NCBI GenBank assembly: GCA_963556195.1
Contig: OY744529.1
Coordinates: 62,113,580 to 62,177,579 of the forward strand
Length of the DNA: 64,000 nucleotides
From: Sepiola atlantica
Lineage: Eukaryota > Mollusca > Cephalopoda > Sepiida > Sepiolidae
Reading direction: 5' to 3'
The position numbers and the translations under genes were made by a program. The notes below the pieces were generated by a model. It saw only the letters and a list, made by a program, of their open reading frames with translations, did not search any database and had not been told where the DNA came from. Positions 63,001 to 64,000 of the stretch are shown in pieces. Positions within the stretch are counted from its first letter, which is position 1. Every line of letters begins with the position of its first letter.

Positions 63001-63716
63001 ATTGTATGTTTAATCTGATGTCTAACATGTCTGATTTACTGTCTTTATAGTTTGTTGTAGACAAACTATTAATAAATGAAATGCCTTTGTTTAGTTACTT
63101 CCTGACACGTGCCTGTATTGTCAGCTAATTTTAGCAATGCATCATATGTGCCGAGGATTAATTTAATTTTTCTACTACCCATGTGTTGCTAAACTTGATG
63201 AAATAGAATATCAAATATTCTAATTCATAAGCATAATATATCAATTTAGTGCATTCATTTCAACCTTTTAAGTATATCTGATAATCATTTTGTAACTTGC
63301 CTCCGGGTCACTAGCTAGCATTTGATATGTATCAGCTAGGTCGCCTGGTTAGAAGAGTGGGTTGATATTACCAGACCTAAAATCTTTGATTATTTCCGAC
63401 ATACAACATCACCGGCTTGAAGCATTTGAATTATGTATTTTATAACATAAATATTTTTGTCGAATAAAAGCTGGGTTGTCTGTTTTAAAGCTAAACTGTC
63501 TGACCCAGACTCACCCCAGTCCAAGCAGCAGGATTTTGAAAGGTGAATATGTTTTTTCATTGATGTATAATAAGTATCAAGATGAGAAGAGAAAGTTTTA
63601 AAACAAATTACCGATATCTTGGTGATGATATACAACACAATAGATAGAAGCGAAAGGTAGAGACGAAGTCGTTTGCCACCGTAGCGTTTCTCCATATATT
63701 CTGGGATCGTGTATAC
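5713..63716 (-). CDS. SLC5 sodium/glucose cotransporter (SGLT-type), 3' eleven exons; 5' end outside window
   Basis: Joining 63612-63716, 62274-62379, 58901-58981, 55196-55410, 36768-36903, 33793-33900, 32256-32406, 27834-28002, 16750-16962, 11101-11191 and 5713-5903 gives 1566 nt, an open frame of 521 residues plus TAA. All ten introns begin GT and end AG, and phases match at every joint. Family knowledge: SLC5 proteins are 14-helix plasma-membrane symporters that couple Na+ entry to uptake of sugar or related solutes. Seen here: the [38 protein letters not shown] and NINAI blocks in SGLT order. By human SGLT1 numbering (from memory) the sugar-site Trp291, Lys321 and Gln457 are kept, Tyr290 is Phe, Na2-site Ser389 is Ala (as in SGLT2), Ser392 is kept and Ser393 is Thr. 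Human SGLTs are about 660 residues, so about 140 N-terminal residues lie beyond 64000. Substrate is not decidable; the paralogue could be SGLT1/2/4/5-like. Confidence 0.93.
6013..6377 (+). pseudogene. Ty3/Gypsy gag fragment
   Basis: Frame reads [20 protein letters not shown], then [15 protein letters not shown] and [10 protein letters not shown]. This is the C-terminal capsid part of gag in K02A2.6-like Ty3/Gypsy elements. The element starts here without a 5' LTR, so it is 5'-truncated. It lies inside the last SGLT intron, antisense to the gene. Confidence 0.75.
6378..6894 (+). pseudogene. Ty3/Gypsy protease to RT linker, heavily decayed
   Basis: Short in-frame scraps only, such as CADFSTGLN and [15 protein letters not shown] just before the RT core. 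Multiple stops. Confidence 0.55.
6895..7449 (+). pseudogene. Ty3/Gypsy reverse transcriptase
   Basis: Contains [15 protein letters not shown] (motif A), [20 protein letters not shown] (motif B region), [10 protein letters not shown] (YLDD, motif C), then [17 protein letters not shown]. Order and spacing are those of Ty3/Gypsy RT. One 172-residue frame is open but flanked by stops. Confidence 0.88.
7450..7790 (+). pseudogene. Ty3/Gypsy RNase H
   Basis: [18 protein letters not shown] carries the first RNase H Asp; [20 protein letters not shown] and [12 protein letters not shown] follow. The frame is interrupted at 7448 and 7786. Confidence 0.85.
7791..9056 (+). pseudogene. Ty3/Gypsy integrase, broken
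   Basis: After a tether ([11 protein letters not shown]), the frame shows [18 protein letters not shown] (end of the zinc-binding domain), then [10 protein letters not shown] and [20 protein letters not shown] (catalytic core) and MTPVDIMF, each in a different frame. Inactive. Confidence 0.8.
9060..9302 (+). mobile_element. 3' LTR of the Ty3/Gypsy copy
   Basis: Starts TGTTGTGG just after the purine tract AATGGGGAGG and ends ATAACA, with TGTT/AACA inverted ends. 243 bp. No matching 5' LTR in the window, so no target duplication can be scored. Confidence 0.7.
9303..9710. other. Intron sequence, nothing recognised
   Basis: No exon, transposon or RNA signal found. Confidence 0.4.
9711..9801 (+). 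repeat. Minisatellite, about 27-bp unit, 3-4 copies
   Basis: Imperfect units built on TCTTGACCACCAGATCAAGT. Confidence 0.75.
9802..10698. other. Intron sequence, nothing recognised
   Basis: Short open frames only, none similar to known families. Confidence 0.4.
10699..10762. repeat. (CAT)n microsatellite
   Basis: About 21 units. The poly-His and poly-Met frames over it are repeat artefacts. Confidence 0.95.
11101..11191 (-). CDS. SGLT exon j
   Basis: 91 nt, phase 0 to 1. Acceptor tttcaaactag, donor GTAAGT. Encodes [20 protein letters not shown] and [10 protein letters not shown], the cytoplasmic linker after helix 13. TWWTR is typical of this position in several SLC5 members. Too short for an open-frame scan; placed by phase and similarity. 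Confidence 0.88.
11231..11276. repeat. (AT)n next to PLE fragment
   Basis: Alternating AT directly abutting the start of the PLE fragment at 11277. Confidence 0.9.
11456..11502 (-). ncRNA. Decayed hammerhead ribozyme in PLE fragment
   Basis: Minus strand has CTGACGA (11497-11491), a GAAGA/T-rich stem II, then GACA where the catalytic core needs GAAA, and a perfect AACCC/GGGTT stem III ending TTA. Stem I is mismatched. Predicted inactive. Confidence 0.55.
11577..11628. repeat. (TAA)n microsatellite
   Basis: Uninterrupted ATA units for about 50 bp. Confidence 0.95.
11871..12211. other. Intron sequence, nothing recognised
   Basis: AT-rich spacer between the PLE fragment and the solo LTR. Confidence 0.4.
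12217..12439 (+). mobile_element. Solo LTR with 5-bp target duplication
   Basis: Begins TGTTGTGGAC, ends CCATAACA, 223 bp, flanked by CATAT on both sides (12212-12216 and 12440-12444). The TGTTG/TAACA ends resemble the Gypsy LTR at 9060, so it is probably a related Ty3/Gypsy solo LTR left by LTR-LTR recombination. Strand is set by similarity of the TGTTGTGGAC end. Confidence 0.75.
12445..12975. other. Intron sequence, nothing recognised
   Basis: No credible coding or RNA signal. Confidence 0.4.
12976..13713. repeat. Direct repeat pair of about 160 bp
   Basis: 12976-13135 and 13548-13713 share ACAGAACTAGTCTGGACAAA and the following 120 bp with scattered changes. The 410 bp between them has no coding signal. 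Could be the remains of a small LTR-like element or a local duplication. Confidence 0.65.
13790..15990 (-). pseudogene. LINE pol, family B, decayed
   Basis: Minus strand shows a C-terminal block [19 protein letters not shown] and [16 protein letters not shown], followed by [16 protein letters not shown]. Further upstream, about 15440-15480, [11 protein letters not shown] matches the RGTxDxLLID block of LINE RTs. The CxxC...HII zinc finger and WVGKVxxWELC are a known C-terminal signature of a lophotrochozoan/cnidarian LINE family. Many stops. Confidence 0.7.
16005..16490. repeat. Dispersed repeat, copy 1 of 2 (with tRNA-like B-box)
   Basis: Collinear with 33240-33680, sharing GAAATTATGTTTTTAAG and TTTTTTGTCAACCAATCA. 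On the minus strand GAGTTTGAGTCTCC resembles a pol III B-box, and copy 2 has the better GAGTTCGAATCTC. Probably a tRNA-derived SINE or non-autonomous element; no A-box was confirmed. Confidence 0.55.
16489..16569. repeat. (ATT)n-(TAG)n microsatellite
   Basis: ATT units change to TAG units; the poly-Ser and poly-Leu frames over it are artefacts. Confidence 0.95.
16750..16962 (-). CDS. SGLT exon i
   Basis: 213 nt, phase 0 to 0, 71 residues. Acceptor ttttttag; donor GTTTGT is a weak but acceptable GT site. Encodes [20 protein letters not shown], the ECDAEDDRP loop, [15 protein letters not shown] and a helix ending KPRTKEE. A 10.9-kb intron precedes it. Confidence 0.92.
17065..17935 (+). pseudogene. 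LINE RT C-terminus, CR1/Jockey-like, decayed
   Basis: Frames carry [75 protein letters not shown] and [10 protein letters not shown], ending [10 protein letters not shown]. This is the RT thumb and C-terminus common in CR1-like LINEs of flatworms and molluscs. It ends with the short 3' repeats TTTGATTTGGTTTGATTTG, as such LINEs do. At least two frameshifts. Confidence 0.8.
18055..18320 (-). mobile_element. LINE family A 3' tail
   Basis: CACTCGAGGATAAG with flanking AAGGCCCA matches 34097-34140 and 35874-35920. The minus strand toward 18320 reads like the ...CLDR block of family A. Confidence 0.6.
18321..18671. repeat. Dispersed repeat shared with 52300-52390
   Basis: 18395-18475 and 52302-52382 share CATTAAATTTGATCC and neighbouring blocks. 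No coding capacity seen. Confidence 0.45.
18672..19015 (+). mobile_element. Helitron-like fragment with minisatellite
   Basis: TATATATAAGAGTGAAACTT at 18680 resembles common Helitron 5' ends in invertebrates. A minisatellite of GGGGAGAAC/GGGAGAACT units lies at 18937-18981, and GCTAGT follows at about 19016. Element boundaries are inferred. Confidence 0.35.
19020..20115. other. Intron sequence, nothing recognised
   Basis: No exon or transposon signature detected before the LTR at 20116. Confidence 0.4.
20116..21030 (+). repeat. 5' LTR
   Basis: TGTGGCAGAGG... to ...GGCCATAAT, about 913-915 bp depending on the exact end. It differs from the 3' LTR by one base (20837), a CT-unit and a C-run length. 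Open frames across it on both strands are shared with the 3' LTR and show no protein family. Confidence 0.85.
21031..21054 (+). promoter_or_regulatory. Primer binding site, tRNA-Trp-like
   Basis: TGGTGATCTCTCCGACGTT follows the LTR end directly. The tRNA-Trp complement begins TGGTGACCCCGACGTGA, so the site carries a 2-nt insertion relative to it. ACACGC follows, again as in tRNA-Trp. Confidence 0.6.
21270..21780. repeat. A-rich degenerate tandem repeats inside the LTR element
   Basis: Units of about 30-40 bp built on CTTTCAACAAAAA and ATCCTTTTCA recur some ten times with A-runs. Minus-strand Phe-rich frames here are composition artefacts. Confidence 0.7.
22093..22461. mobile_element. hAT-type MITE nested in the LTR element
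   Basis: Ends CAGTGGTCCTGAACC... and ...GGTTGGGGACCACTG are inverted repeats, flanked by an exact 8-bp duplication AGCTAAAG (22085-22092 and 22462-22469). The GC-rich CGCGGACCGG subterminal blocks are typical of hAT non-autonomous elements across animals. 369 bp, no transposase. Confidence 0.92.
22880..23793 (+). repeat. 3' LTR
   Basis: Starts TGTGGCAGAGG after the purine tract and ends GGCCATAAT before ATCTC. Practically identical to the 5' LTR. Confidence 0.85.
23794..24659. other. Intron sequence, nothing recognised
   Basis: AT-rich; contains AGTTATCTCCCTT at 24111. Confidence 0.4.
24660..25060. repeat. Dispersed repeat, GACCTTGACC type
   Basis: 24930-25050 matches 62100-62215 in the same orientation (TCTGATGCTC, AAAATTTCAG, AAATAGTTT blocks). 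GTGACCTTGACCTTGAACG is a word often met in marine invertebrate repeats. Family not identified. Confidence 0.55.
25170..25440. other. GC-richer patch of unknown nature
   Basis: Base composition stands out from the AT-rich intron. Contains small inverted words (CTCACCCTTTGAGAAGGGG). No frame, tRNA or exon fit. Confidence 0.3.
25441..25918. other. Intron sequence, nothing recognised
   Basis: AT-rich spacer. Confidence 0.4.
25919..25978. repeat. 60-bp perfect palindrome, no spacer
   Basis: The left 30 bases (AAAAAACCCTGC then AAGAAACATGTAGGCTTT) are followed at once by their exact reverse complement. Centre between 25948 and 25949. Not part of a larger recognised element. Confidence 0.95.
25979..26999. 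other. Intron sequence, nothing recognised
   Basis: Overlapping short frames at 26595-26823 on both strands show no known domain. Confidence 0.4.
27000..27410 (+). repeat. Dispersed repeat, copy 2 of 2
   Basis: Partner of 3058-3420. Contains an internal repeat in which AATCATGGCCATG occurs twice. Confidence 0.7.
27834..28002 (-). CDS. SGLT exon h
   Basis: 169 nt, phase 2 to 0. Acceptor tttttgtag, donor GTGAGT. Encodes [20 protein letters not shown], then [20 protein letters not shown]. The Gln of WIPVMQ matches sugar-site Gln457. The open frame runs 14 codons past the donor, which is fixed by the next exon's AAFWG start. Confidence 0.93.
28003..28599. other. Intron sequence, nothing recognised
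   Basis: A-rich; no exon or transposon signal. Confidence 0.4.
28600..29215 (+). pseudogene. LINE RT C-terminus, RTE-like, decayed
   Basis: Frames show [74 protein letters not shown] and [13 protein letters not shown]. The DSFCYLGD ... MLYGSExW ... GHVERS ... RPKxTW order is the C-terminus of a widespread LINE group. Internal stops. Confidence 0.8.
29216..30690. other. Intron sequence, nothing recognised
   Basis: Contains a (CAA)n-like patch at about 29971-30025 and a tandem pair of AGTTATCTCCCTT-type words at 30311 and 30341. Confidence 0.4.
31272..31784. mobile_element. MITE with 28-bp TIRs and 6-bp target duplication
   Basis: Perfect TIRs at 31272-31299 (CGGCACTTCTGTAGTATATA...) and 31757-31784, flanked by TTTCAT on both sides (31266-31271, 31785-31790). 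A second inner inverted pair includes CACTTCCGG. 513 bp, no transposase. Superfamily not assigned from TIR and TSD alone. Confidence 0.88.
31478..31600 (+). repeat. Interstitial telomere-like array inside the MITE
   Basis: Mixed TTAGGG and TTTAGGG units over about 120 bp. TTAGGG is the standard animal telomere repeat; the extra-T units are variants. Confidence 0.95.
32121..32155 (+). mobile_element. Helitron-like 3' terminus
   Basis: CCTGGGCAACGCCGG, then GTGCAGCTAGT. Same pattern as the other four ends. Confidence 0.45.
32256..32406 (-). CDS. SGLT exon g (Na2-site helix)
   Basis: 151 nt, phase 1 to 2. Acceptor tcaaaaaag, donor GTAAGT. Encodes [20 protein letters not shown], then [12 protein letters not shown] and [16 protein letters not shown]. 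The MST triplet aligns with MSS of SGLT1/2, so the second Na+-site Ser (393) is Thr. Confidence 0.94.
32407..33003. other. Intron sequence, nothing recognised
   Basis: AT-rich spacer. Confidence 0.4.
33004..33128. repeat. (GA)n and (CT)n mirror-paired microsatellites
   Basis: A GA tract (33004-33038) and a CT tract (33053-33128) are separated by GTGATTAATTAATGA and can fold on each other. Confidence 0.9.
33240..33680. repeat. Dispersed repeat, copy 2 of 2 (with tRNA-like B-box)
   Basis: Partner of 16005-16490. Minus strand carries GAGTTCGAATCTC, a near-consensus pol III B-box, at about 33550. Confidence 0.55.
33793..33900 (-). CDS. SGLT exon f (short Cys-rich loop exon)
   Basis: 108 nt, phase 1 to 1. 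Acceptor aatttcag, donor GTAAAA. Encodes [16 protein letters not shown], then [18 protein letters not shown]. The four-Cys extracellular loop and GCSNIAYP are hallmarks of SGLTs. It has no long open frame of its own and was found by phase and motif. Confidence 0.93.
34085..34432 (-). pseudogene. LINE family A C-terminus and 3' tail
   Basis: Frame ends [32 protein letters not shown] and [15 protein letters not shown] before a stop, then the CACTCGAGGATAAG tail at 34130. About 74 codons open. Confidence 0.78.
34433..35370. other. Intron sequence, nothing recognised
   Basis: A-rich, low complexity between 34740 and 34990. Confidence 0.4.
35400..35850 (+). pseudogene. LINE RT C-terminus, family D, decayed
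   Basis: [45 protein letters not shown] and [17 protein letters not shown] give the MLYGSET...RMVRWMC...GKPRKTW order of an RTE-like LINE end. Stops present. Confidence 0.75.
35868..36620 (-). pseudogene. LINE family A RT C-terminus and tail
   Basis: Minus strand carries [18 protein letters not shown] at about 36380-36450 and the CACTCGAGGATAAG tail at 35895. A 37-bp tandem duplication at 36268-36346 interrupts it. Confidence 0.7.
36268..36346. repeat. Tandem duplication, 37-bp unit
   Basis: GATCATAGAAATACTATGAG plus the next 17 bases occurs twice in a row. Confidence 0.9.
36768..36903 (-). CDS. SGLT exon e
   Basis: 136 nt, phase 0 to 1. Acceptor ttttgacag, donor GTTAGA. Encodes [18 protein letters not shown], then [18 protein letters not shown] and RILFP. 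The Lys in GYLK matches the sugar-binding Lys321. The 18.3-kb intron before it holds both Penelope-like elements. Confidence 0.93.
37055..37325 (+). pseudogene. LINE C-terminus with C2H2 finger
   Basis: [20 protein letters not shown], then after a frameshift [20 protein letters not shown] and HSRCC. A trailing C-x2-C...H finger after an xxWxxxAxDxxxWR block is usual at the end of one LINE group. Confidence 0.7.
37326..38280. other. Intron sequence, nothing recognised
   Basis: AT-rich spacer before the PLE. Confidence 0.4.
38299..39596 (-). repeat. 3' pseudo-LTR of the PLE
   Basis: Direct copy of 42701-43998. Its distal part is a string of [15 protein letters not shown] words. Confidence 0.92.
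38382..38429 (-). ncRNA. Hammerhead ribozyme, 3' pseudo-LTR
   Basis: Same fold as the upstream copy: stem I GTCCT/AGGAC, core CTGAAGA, stem II GAAGA/TCTTT, GAAA, cleavage expected between 38387 and 38386. Stem III differs by one base (a G-U in place of G-C). Confidence 0.78.
39597..39895 (-). other. PLE 3' non-coding region
   Basis: Between the ORF stop and the 3' pseudo-LTR. Includes a tandem pair with TTAGAAACTGAAAATTTAGG. Confidence 0.6.
39896..42250 (-). CDS. PLE reverse transcriptase with GIY-YIG endonuclease
   Basis: 784 open codons. RT region about 1-400: FDIDNYY (motif A, Asp186), [15 protein letters not shown] (motif B), YRDD at 280-283 (motif C), NFLDITLNL (motif D/E). C-terminal nuclease: CNCRR...CPLDNRC (548-561), VYACTV (567-572), YIG (672-674), Arg683, CGLCNSE with Glu742, then a KCRHRRKF tail. 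Function by family: target-primed reverse transcription after nicking by the nuclease. The frame opens at a TTG inside coding sequence; the true start is upstream at the ATG at 42554, one A-run slip away. Odd: an Asn/Pro-rich insert of about 85-100 residues splits VY from YIG. Confidence 0.9.
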   Translation of the reverse strand: MAGFENALFDLVRRIKFRKQTKYCSSIVKKINGFTRRVNKHTDFIVPADKTKNYYKLDYTSYKNLIYRELHKSYKIAPPNKIIDINLEAKKLLKYMNLTNHAEIVSPATPRFSLKDHKTNFQQNPSIRLICPSKSDLGIISKKILDRVIPTIRNKIFFSLWQSSDSVIEWFMNLKDKHRLSFITFDIDNYYQSITPILLNKALNLAKNNSDLTDQEIKLITLARRSILQFEGKLWTRKDTPNDFDITMGASDSAQVTDLVGLFLLNEMKHRFKNLRGGLYRDDALFVSDERPRRYSKTIEELHDFFRNFGLSITVDPERKISNFLDITLNLNDGSYSPFHKPNLTLFYVHKLSNHPKAIINSIVPSVSNRISKLSANKNIFNQNAQFYNNALLNSGYSKKITYNQNKENDRTVNIITHNMTTSNRNRTKRNVNKQRPLRHSIIPDENQEHIDSPTPTARKRLRRKNNIWFNPPFNNNVKTNIPKEFFKILENSFKYPHKYSSILNKNSIKISYSTMPNIAQTIISANSKKIKNIQSNSNYSNPINTCNCRRTSDCPLDNRCTYSDIVYACTVTEQNNYIMNPRDHINTAPNQIPQLSTTTNLHHNSRPNNSNIHPLPQQTGNEFPMEGNDNNNIQSINQPNPHHINTVNRNRPVNRNINGAGIRVNPRVHTYIGATANLIKSRISMHNYSFNNDVGNNRTSLTTLVKNLRSNNIPHNIKWSILKKSNSYSPGSRSCGLCNSEAVMIATAPKHLNLINSRSELVSKCRHRRKFKYAIWKPPLVLP
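42312..42554 (-). CDS. PLE ORF N-terminal part, separated by one-base slip
   Basis: Begins ATG at 42554 (MFSKEFLPL) and carries [16 protein letters not shown], a usual N-terminal block of this RT family. It stops at 42312 directly after an 11-base A-run. The other frame continues without a stop into the 784-codon ORF ([10 protein letters not shown], then FENALFDLV). A one-base length change in the run separates the halves: a polymorphism, decay or a sequencing error. Confidence 0.8.
   Translation of the reverse strand: MFSKEFLPLSAKNIPTPTKEAYIYKLVQSINKFLINVRWRAYHHDLKSSPDRIDNGDTKRQNTGGGGLPLNSFKELKKKN
42596..42700 (-). promoter_or_regulatory. PLE 5' UTR segment
   Basis: Non-repeated stretch between the 5' pseudo-LTR and the ORF (CATCCGGATAAAAA, CTCAATATACTGG). 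Its inverted copy is at 44103-44207, and an older copy is at 11277. Confidence 0.7.
42701..43998 (-). repeat. 5' pseudo-LTR of the PLE
   Basis: Direct partner of 38299-39596, same length. Confidence 0.92.
42784..42831 (-). ncRNA. Hammerhead ribozyme, 5' pseudo-LTR
   Basis: Minus strand: GTCCT (42830-42826) pairs with AGGAC (42788-42784) as stem I. Core CTGAAGA is at 42825-42819. Stem II GAAGA/TCTTT closes an ATTA loop, then GAAA (42804-42801). A short stem III carries one A-C mismatch and ends CTA. Cleavage expected between 42789 and 42788. PLE pseudo-LTR hammerheads with tiny stem III are known and often work as dimers. Confidence 0.8.
44015..44207 (+). repeat. Inverted 193-nt copy of the PLE RNA 5' end
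   Basis: Reverse complement of 42596-42788, base for base at both limits. Its first base is the one just 3' of the predicted hammerhead cleavage. The preceding base is T here but A in the pseudo-LTR, so the limit is sharp. It abuts an (AT)n tract at 44208. Confidence 0.9.
44208..44266. repeat. (AT)n at PLE edge
   Basis: About 55 bp of AT repeats directly after the inverted PLE piece. Confidence 0.95.
44267..44980. other. Spacer between the two PLE loci
   Basis: No gene. A (TTTTTA)n-like patch at 44640-44725 and GTTACCTCCCTT at 44457. Confidence 0.45.
44985..45038. repeat. (AT)n at left edge of the inverted PLE pair
   Basis: Alternating AT; the left PLE copy's 3' end follows. Confidence 0.95.
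45039..48163 (-). mobile_element. Second PLE family, left (minus) copy, 5'-truncated
   Basis: Reads from RT motif B through GIY-YIG and 1.8 kb of 3' region on the minus strand. Bases 45134-48148 form the left arm of the inverted repeat; 45039-45133 is extra 3' sequence absent from the right copy. The 3' region holds three degenerate units with CCAACGCTGAGCTGGGG (about 45400, 45530, 45655) and a CA/TA-rich tract at 46500-46680. Confidence 0.82.
46870..48162 (-). pseudogene. PLE RT/GIY-YIG protein, left copy, lacks N-terminal half of RT
   Basis: 430 open codons starting inside the RT (no true start): [19 protein letters not shown] (motif B), [11 protein letters not shown] (motif C), NFLDVTLNL, then [48 protein letters not shown] and [10 protein letters not shown]. 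Here the VY-to-YIG spacing is normal, with no insert. Motif A (the first catalytic Asp) is missing, so it cannot be active. Confidence 0.85.
48156..51325 (+). mobile_element. Second PLE family, right (plus) copy, 5'-truncated
   Basis: Reaches about 150 bp further into the RT than the left copy, then runs to the 3' end GAATAAAAGCATTCAC, where a (TA)n tract begins. Confidence 0.82.
48165..49547 (+). pseudogene. PLE RT/GIY-YIG protein, right copy, N-terminally truncated
   Basis: Open from before 48189. Upstream in-frame codons read ISNELFESV, then [20 protein letters not shown], the block that precedes motif B in this family. It has motif B, YRDD, both zinc/GIY blocks and the catalytic Arg and Glu, and stops at 49547 just after the CRHNRSHLL tail. 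Motif A and everything before it are missing, so the RT is incomplete. Confidence 0.85.
51326..51350. repeat. (TA)n at right edge of the inverted PLE pair
   Basis: TA repeats follow the arm end with no gap. Confidence 0.95.
51351..51549. other. Short intron spacer
   Basis: No feature recognised. Confidence 0.4.
51550..51785 (+). repeat. Dispersed repeat, inverted partner of 62980-63230
   Basis: Complementary blocks include TTCATTTATT, CTACAACAAAC and AAAGACAGTAAA, plus AGCAACACATGG. About 240 bp; family unknown. Confidence 0.6.
51786..52030 (+). pseudogene. LINE family A RT fragment
   Basis: [35 protein letters not shown] and STKRRC. Broken after about 45 codons. Confidence 0.78.
52031..55195. 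other. Intron sequence with simple repeats only
   Basis: 52302-52382 shares a repeat with 18395. A (CA)n tract lies at about 53005-53040. Short frames at 52402, 53908 and 54751 show no domain. Confidence 0.4.
55196..55410 (-). CDS. SGLT exon d (sugar-site W residue)
   Basis: 215 nt, phase 1 to 0. Acceptor ttttaag, donor GTAATT. Encodes [10 protein letters not shown], an extracellular loop with NQT and two Cys-flanked blocks, [11 protein letters not shown], then PWPG and IWFWCTDQ. The family has YW at the start of the WCTDQ block; here it is FW, a change at the residue that lines the sugar pocket in SGLT1 (Tyr290). Confidence 0.93.
55850..56400 (-). pseudogene. LINE RT C-terminus, family D, minus copy
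   Basis: Minus strand reads [34 protein letters not shown] and GEGQGNE at positions equal to those of 35400-35850. Stops present. Confidence 0.7.
56741..57000. repeat. Tandem duplication, 131-bp unit, two copies
   Basis: AACTGACTTG at 56741 and 56872 starts two nearly identical units containing GAAACAAACCGGAAAACAGT. Confidence 0.92.
57240..57475. repeat. Dispersed repeat, mixed partner of 61420-61640
   Basis: 57240-57390 matches 61425-61540 as an inverted copy (for example CTCTGGATT and TCAGTCAGTG words). 57417-57465 matches 61584-61625 directly (CTTGTGTCTAACT). Confidence 0.6.
57476..58053. other. Intron sequence, nothing recognised
   Basis: A 64-codon frame at 57754 has no recognised domain. 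Confidence 0.35.
58054..58085 (-). mobile_element. Helitron-like 3' terminus, minus strand
   Basis: CCCCAGCGATGCCAGGTAAC, then CCTACTAG, on the minus strand. Confidence 0.4.
58205..58300 (-). ncRNA. tRNA-like pol III module, probable SINE head
   Basis: Minus strand has TAGTGTCGGATGCTATCA (A-box-like) about 55 nt before GAGTTCGAAC (B-box core). No cloverleaf with a sound acceptor stem was found, so a working tRNA is unlikely. Confidence 0.35.
58664..58694 (+). mobile_element. Helitron-like 3' terminus, worn
   Basis: CTCCGGGCAACGCCGGGTAG, then CCCTGCTTGT, where CTAG has become CTTG. Confidence 0.4.
58901..58981 (-). CDS. SGLT exon c
   Basis: 81 nt, phase 1 to 1. Acceptor ctttcag, donor GTATGT. 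Encodes [19 protein letters not shown]..., the conserved TDTLQT signature, then a membrane helix ending LMGI. The open frame runs on into the intron, so the donor is set by the SGLT match and by phase. Confidence 0.92.
58982..59600. other. Intron sequence, nothing recognised
   Basis: A (GA)n tract at about 59178-59204; otherwise no signal. Confidence 0.4.
59601..59740 (-). pseudogene. Mariner-like transposase C-terminal scrap
   Basis: Minus strand: [20 protein letters not shown], then [10 protein letters not shown]. LxxRWQKxxxxxxxYFE is the C-terminal end of mariner-type transposases. Only about 35 codons. Confidence 0.55.
59741..61419. other. Intron sequence, nothing recognised
   Basis: C-run at about 60370-60382, a small hairpin (GATGGGGA/TCCCCATC) at 60489-60520 and a G-run at 60788. 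Frames at 60466-60814 on both strands show no domain. Confidence 0.4.
61420..61640. repeat. Dispersed repeat, partner of 57240-57475
   Basis: See partner; part inverted, part direct, so one copy is rearranged. Confidence 0.6.
61753..61784 (+). mobile_element. Helitron-like 3' terminus
   Basis: CACCCGGCCAACACTGGGTA, then GCCTTGCTAG before T. Confidence 0.45.
61850..62045 (+). pseudogene. LINE family A C-terminal tail
   Basis: Translation across frames retains a [12 protein letters not shown] block and TTGLLSCEL, ending CNEYSS before CCGTCCTCATACG, parallel to the family A tail at 2090-2150. Confidence 0.45.
62100..62215. repeat. Dispersed repeat, copy of 24930-25050
   Basis: Same-orientation partner; shares TCTGATGCTC and AAATAGTTTC. 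Confidence 0.55.
62274..62379 (-). CDS. SGLT exon b
   Basis: 106 nt, phase 0 to 1. Acceptor is a pyrimidine-rich tract ending ttttgcag; donor GTGAGG. Encodes [10 protein letters not shown] followed by a hydrophobic helix ending FTMIG, the transmembrane stretch before the GG-TDTLQT block. Confidence 0.92.
62380..62979. other. Intron sequence, nothing recognised
   Basis: Contains TTTATCTCCCTT at 62688. A 78-codon frame at 62726 shows no domain. Confidence 0.4.
62980..63230 (-). repeat. Dispersed repeat, inverted partner of 51550-51785
   Basis: Contains GTTTGTTGTAGACAAAC, itself a small inverted repeat. Confidence 0.6.
63612..63716 (-). CDS. SGLT exon a (first in window)
   Basis: 105 nt, phase 0 to 0, 35 residues. 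Acceptor is ...tttttag before 63716; donor is GTAATT from 63611. Contains [14 protein letters not shown] and [15 protein letters not shown], matching the SGLT segment that ends in TKIS. The same length as the matching human SGLT1 segment by memory. Confidence 0.92.
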
Positions 63717-64000
63717 CTAAAAACAAAGAAACAATGATATTCGTAAATTAAGTTGATAAACAAACTTTCTGGCCTTCGTTTTGTCTCTTTATTTTAGTTT
63801 AGGAGTAGACTTGCAACCCCTTCCTTCCCTATTGGCCCCGTGAAGGGCTTACCTTTAGACTAGCCTGTTTGGATTCCAGGGGATTGAACGCTGGTGGTAG
63901 GGTCTCTTTCAGGCTTGGTTTGTCTGATAACTGACAGATAATGAAGGTCGATAAGTATCCTTGGTAGAGGGCGAGGTTAAAGTGCTGTTCTGGTCAGAAC
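63717..64000. other. Intron upstream of SGLT exon a
   Basis: No exon seen. The preceding coding exon must end in phase 0 and lies beyond 64000. Confidence 0.6.

Overview
The window is animal nuclear DNA. Its coding content is one host gene split by long introns, buried in transposon remnants and simple repeats. The short word (G/A)TTA(T/C)CTCCCTT recurs at least eight times, and the protein and repeat families fit a lophotrochozoan, most likely a mollusc. That species assignment is inference.

Host gene: eleven exons on the minus strand, between 63716 and 5713, encode the last 521 residues of a sodium/glucose cotransporter-family protein (SLC5, SGLT type). Every splice junction has GT/AG ends and a matching reading phase. 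The stop codon and two AATAAA signals lie at 5713-5650. The 5' exons, for about the first 140 residues judged against human SGLTs, lie beyond 64000. No second host gene was recognised. Bases 1-5650 look like intergenic sequence.

Layout, low to high coordinate: 1-5650 intergenic with a LINE tail, a foldback element and microsatellites; 6-9.3 kb a decayed 5'-truncated Ty3/Gypsy copy ending in an LTR; 11.3-11.9 kb an old Penelope-like (PLE) fragment; 12.2 kb a solo LTR with a 5-bp target duplication; 13.8-16 kb and 17-18 kb decayed LINEs; 20.1-23.8 kb a young, coding-free LTR element with a tRNA-Trp-like primer site and a nested hAT MITE; 25.9 kb a 60-bp perfect palindrome; 31.3-31.8 kb a MITE carrying a telomere-like array; 34-37 kb several LINE tails; 38.3-44.2 kb a near-intact PLE with two direct pseudo-LTRs, each carrying a hammerhead ribozyme; 45.1-51.3 kb a 6.2-kb inverted repeat made of two head-to-head truncated copies of a second PLE; 51.5-64 kb the remaining exons with LINE, mariner-like and Helitron-like scraps.

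The most interesting structure is the hammerhead-bearing PLE. A 193-nt inverted fragment at its 5' side starts exactly at the predicted ribozyme cleavage site, which suggests self-cleaved RNA was the template for insertion. PLE ends in this window repeatedly abut (TA)n tracts. The adjacent giant palindrome is either a young PLE pair or an assembly fold-back and should be tested first.
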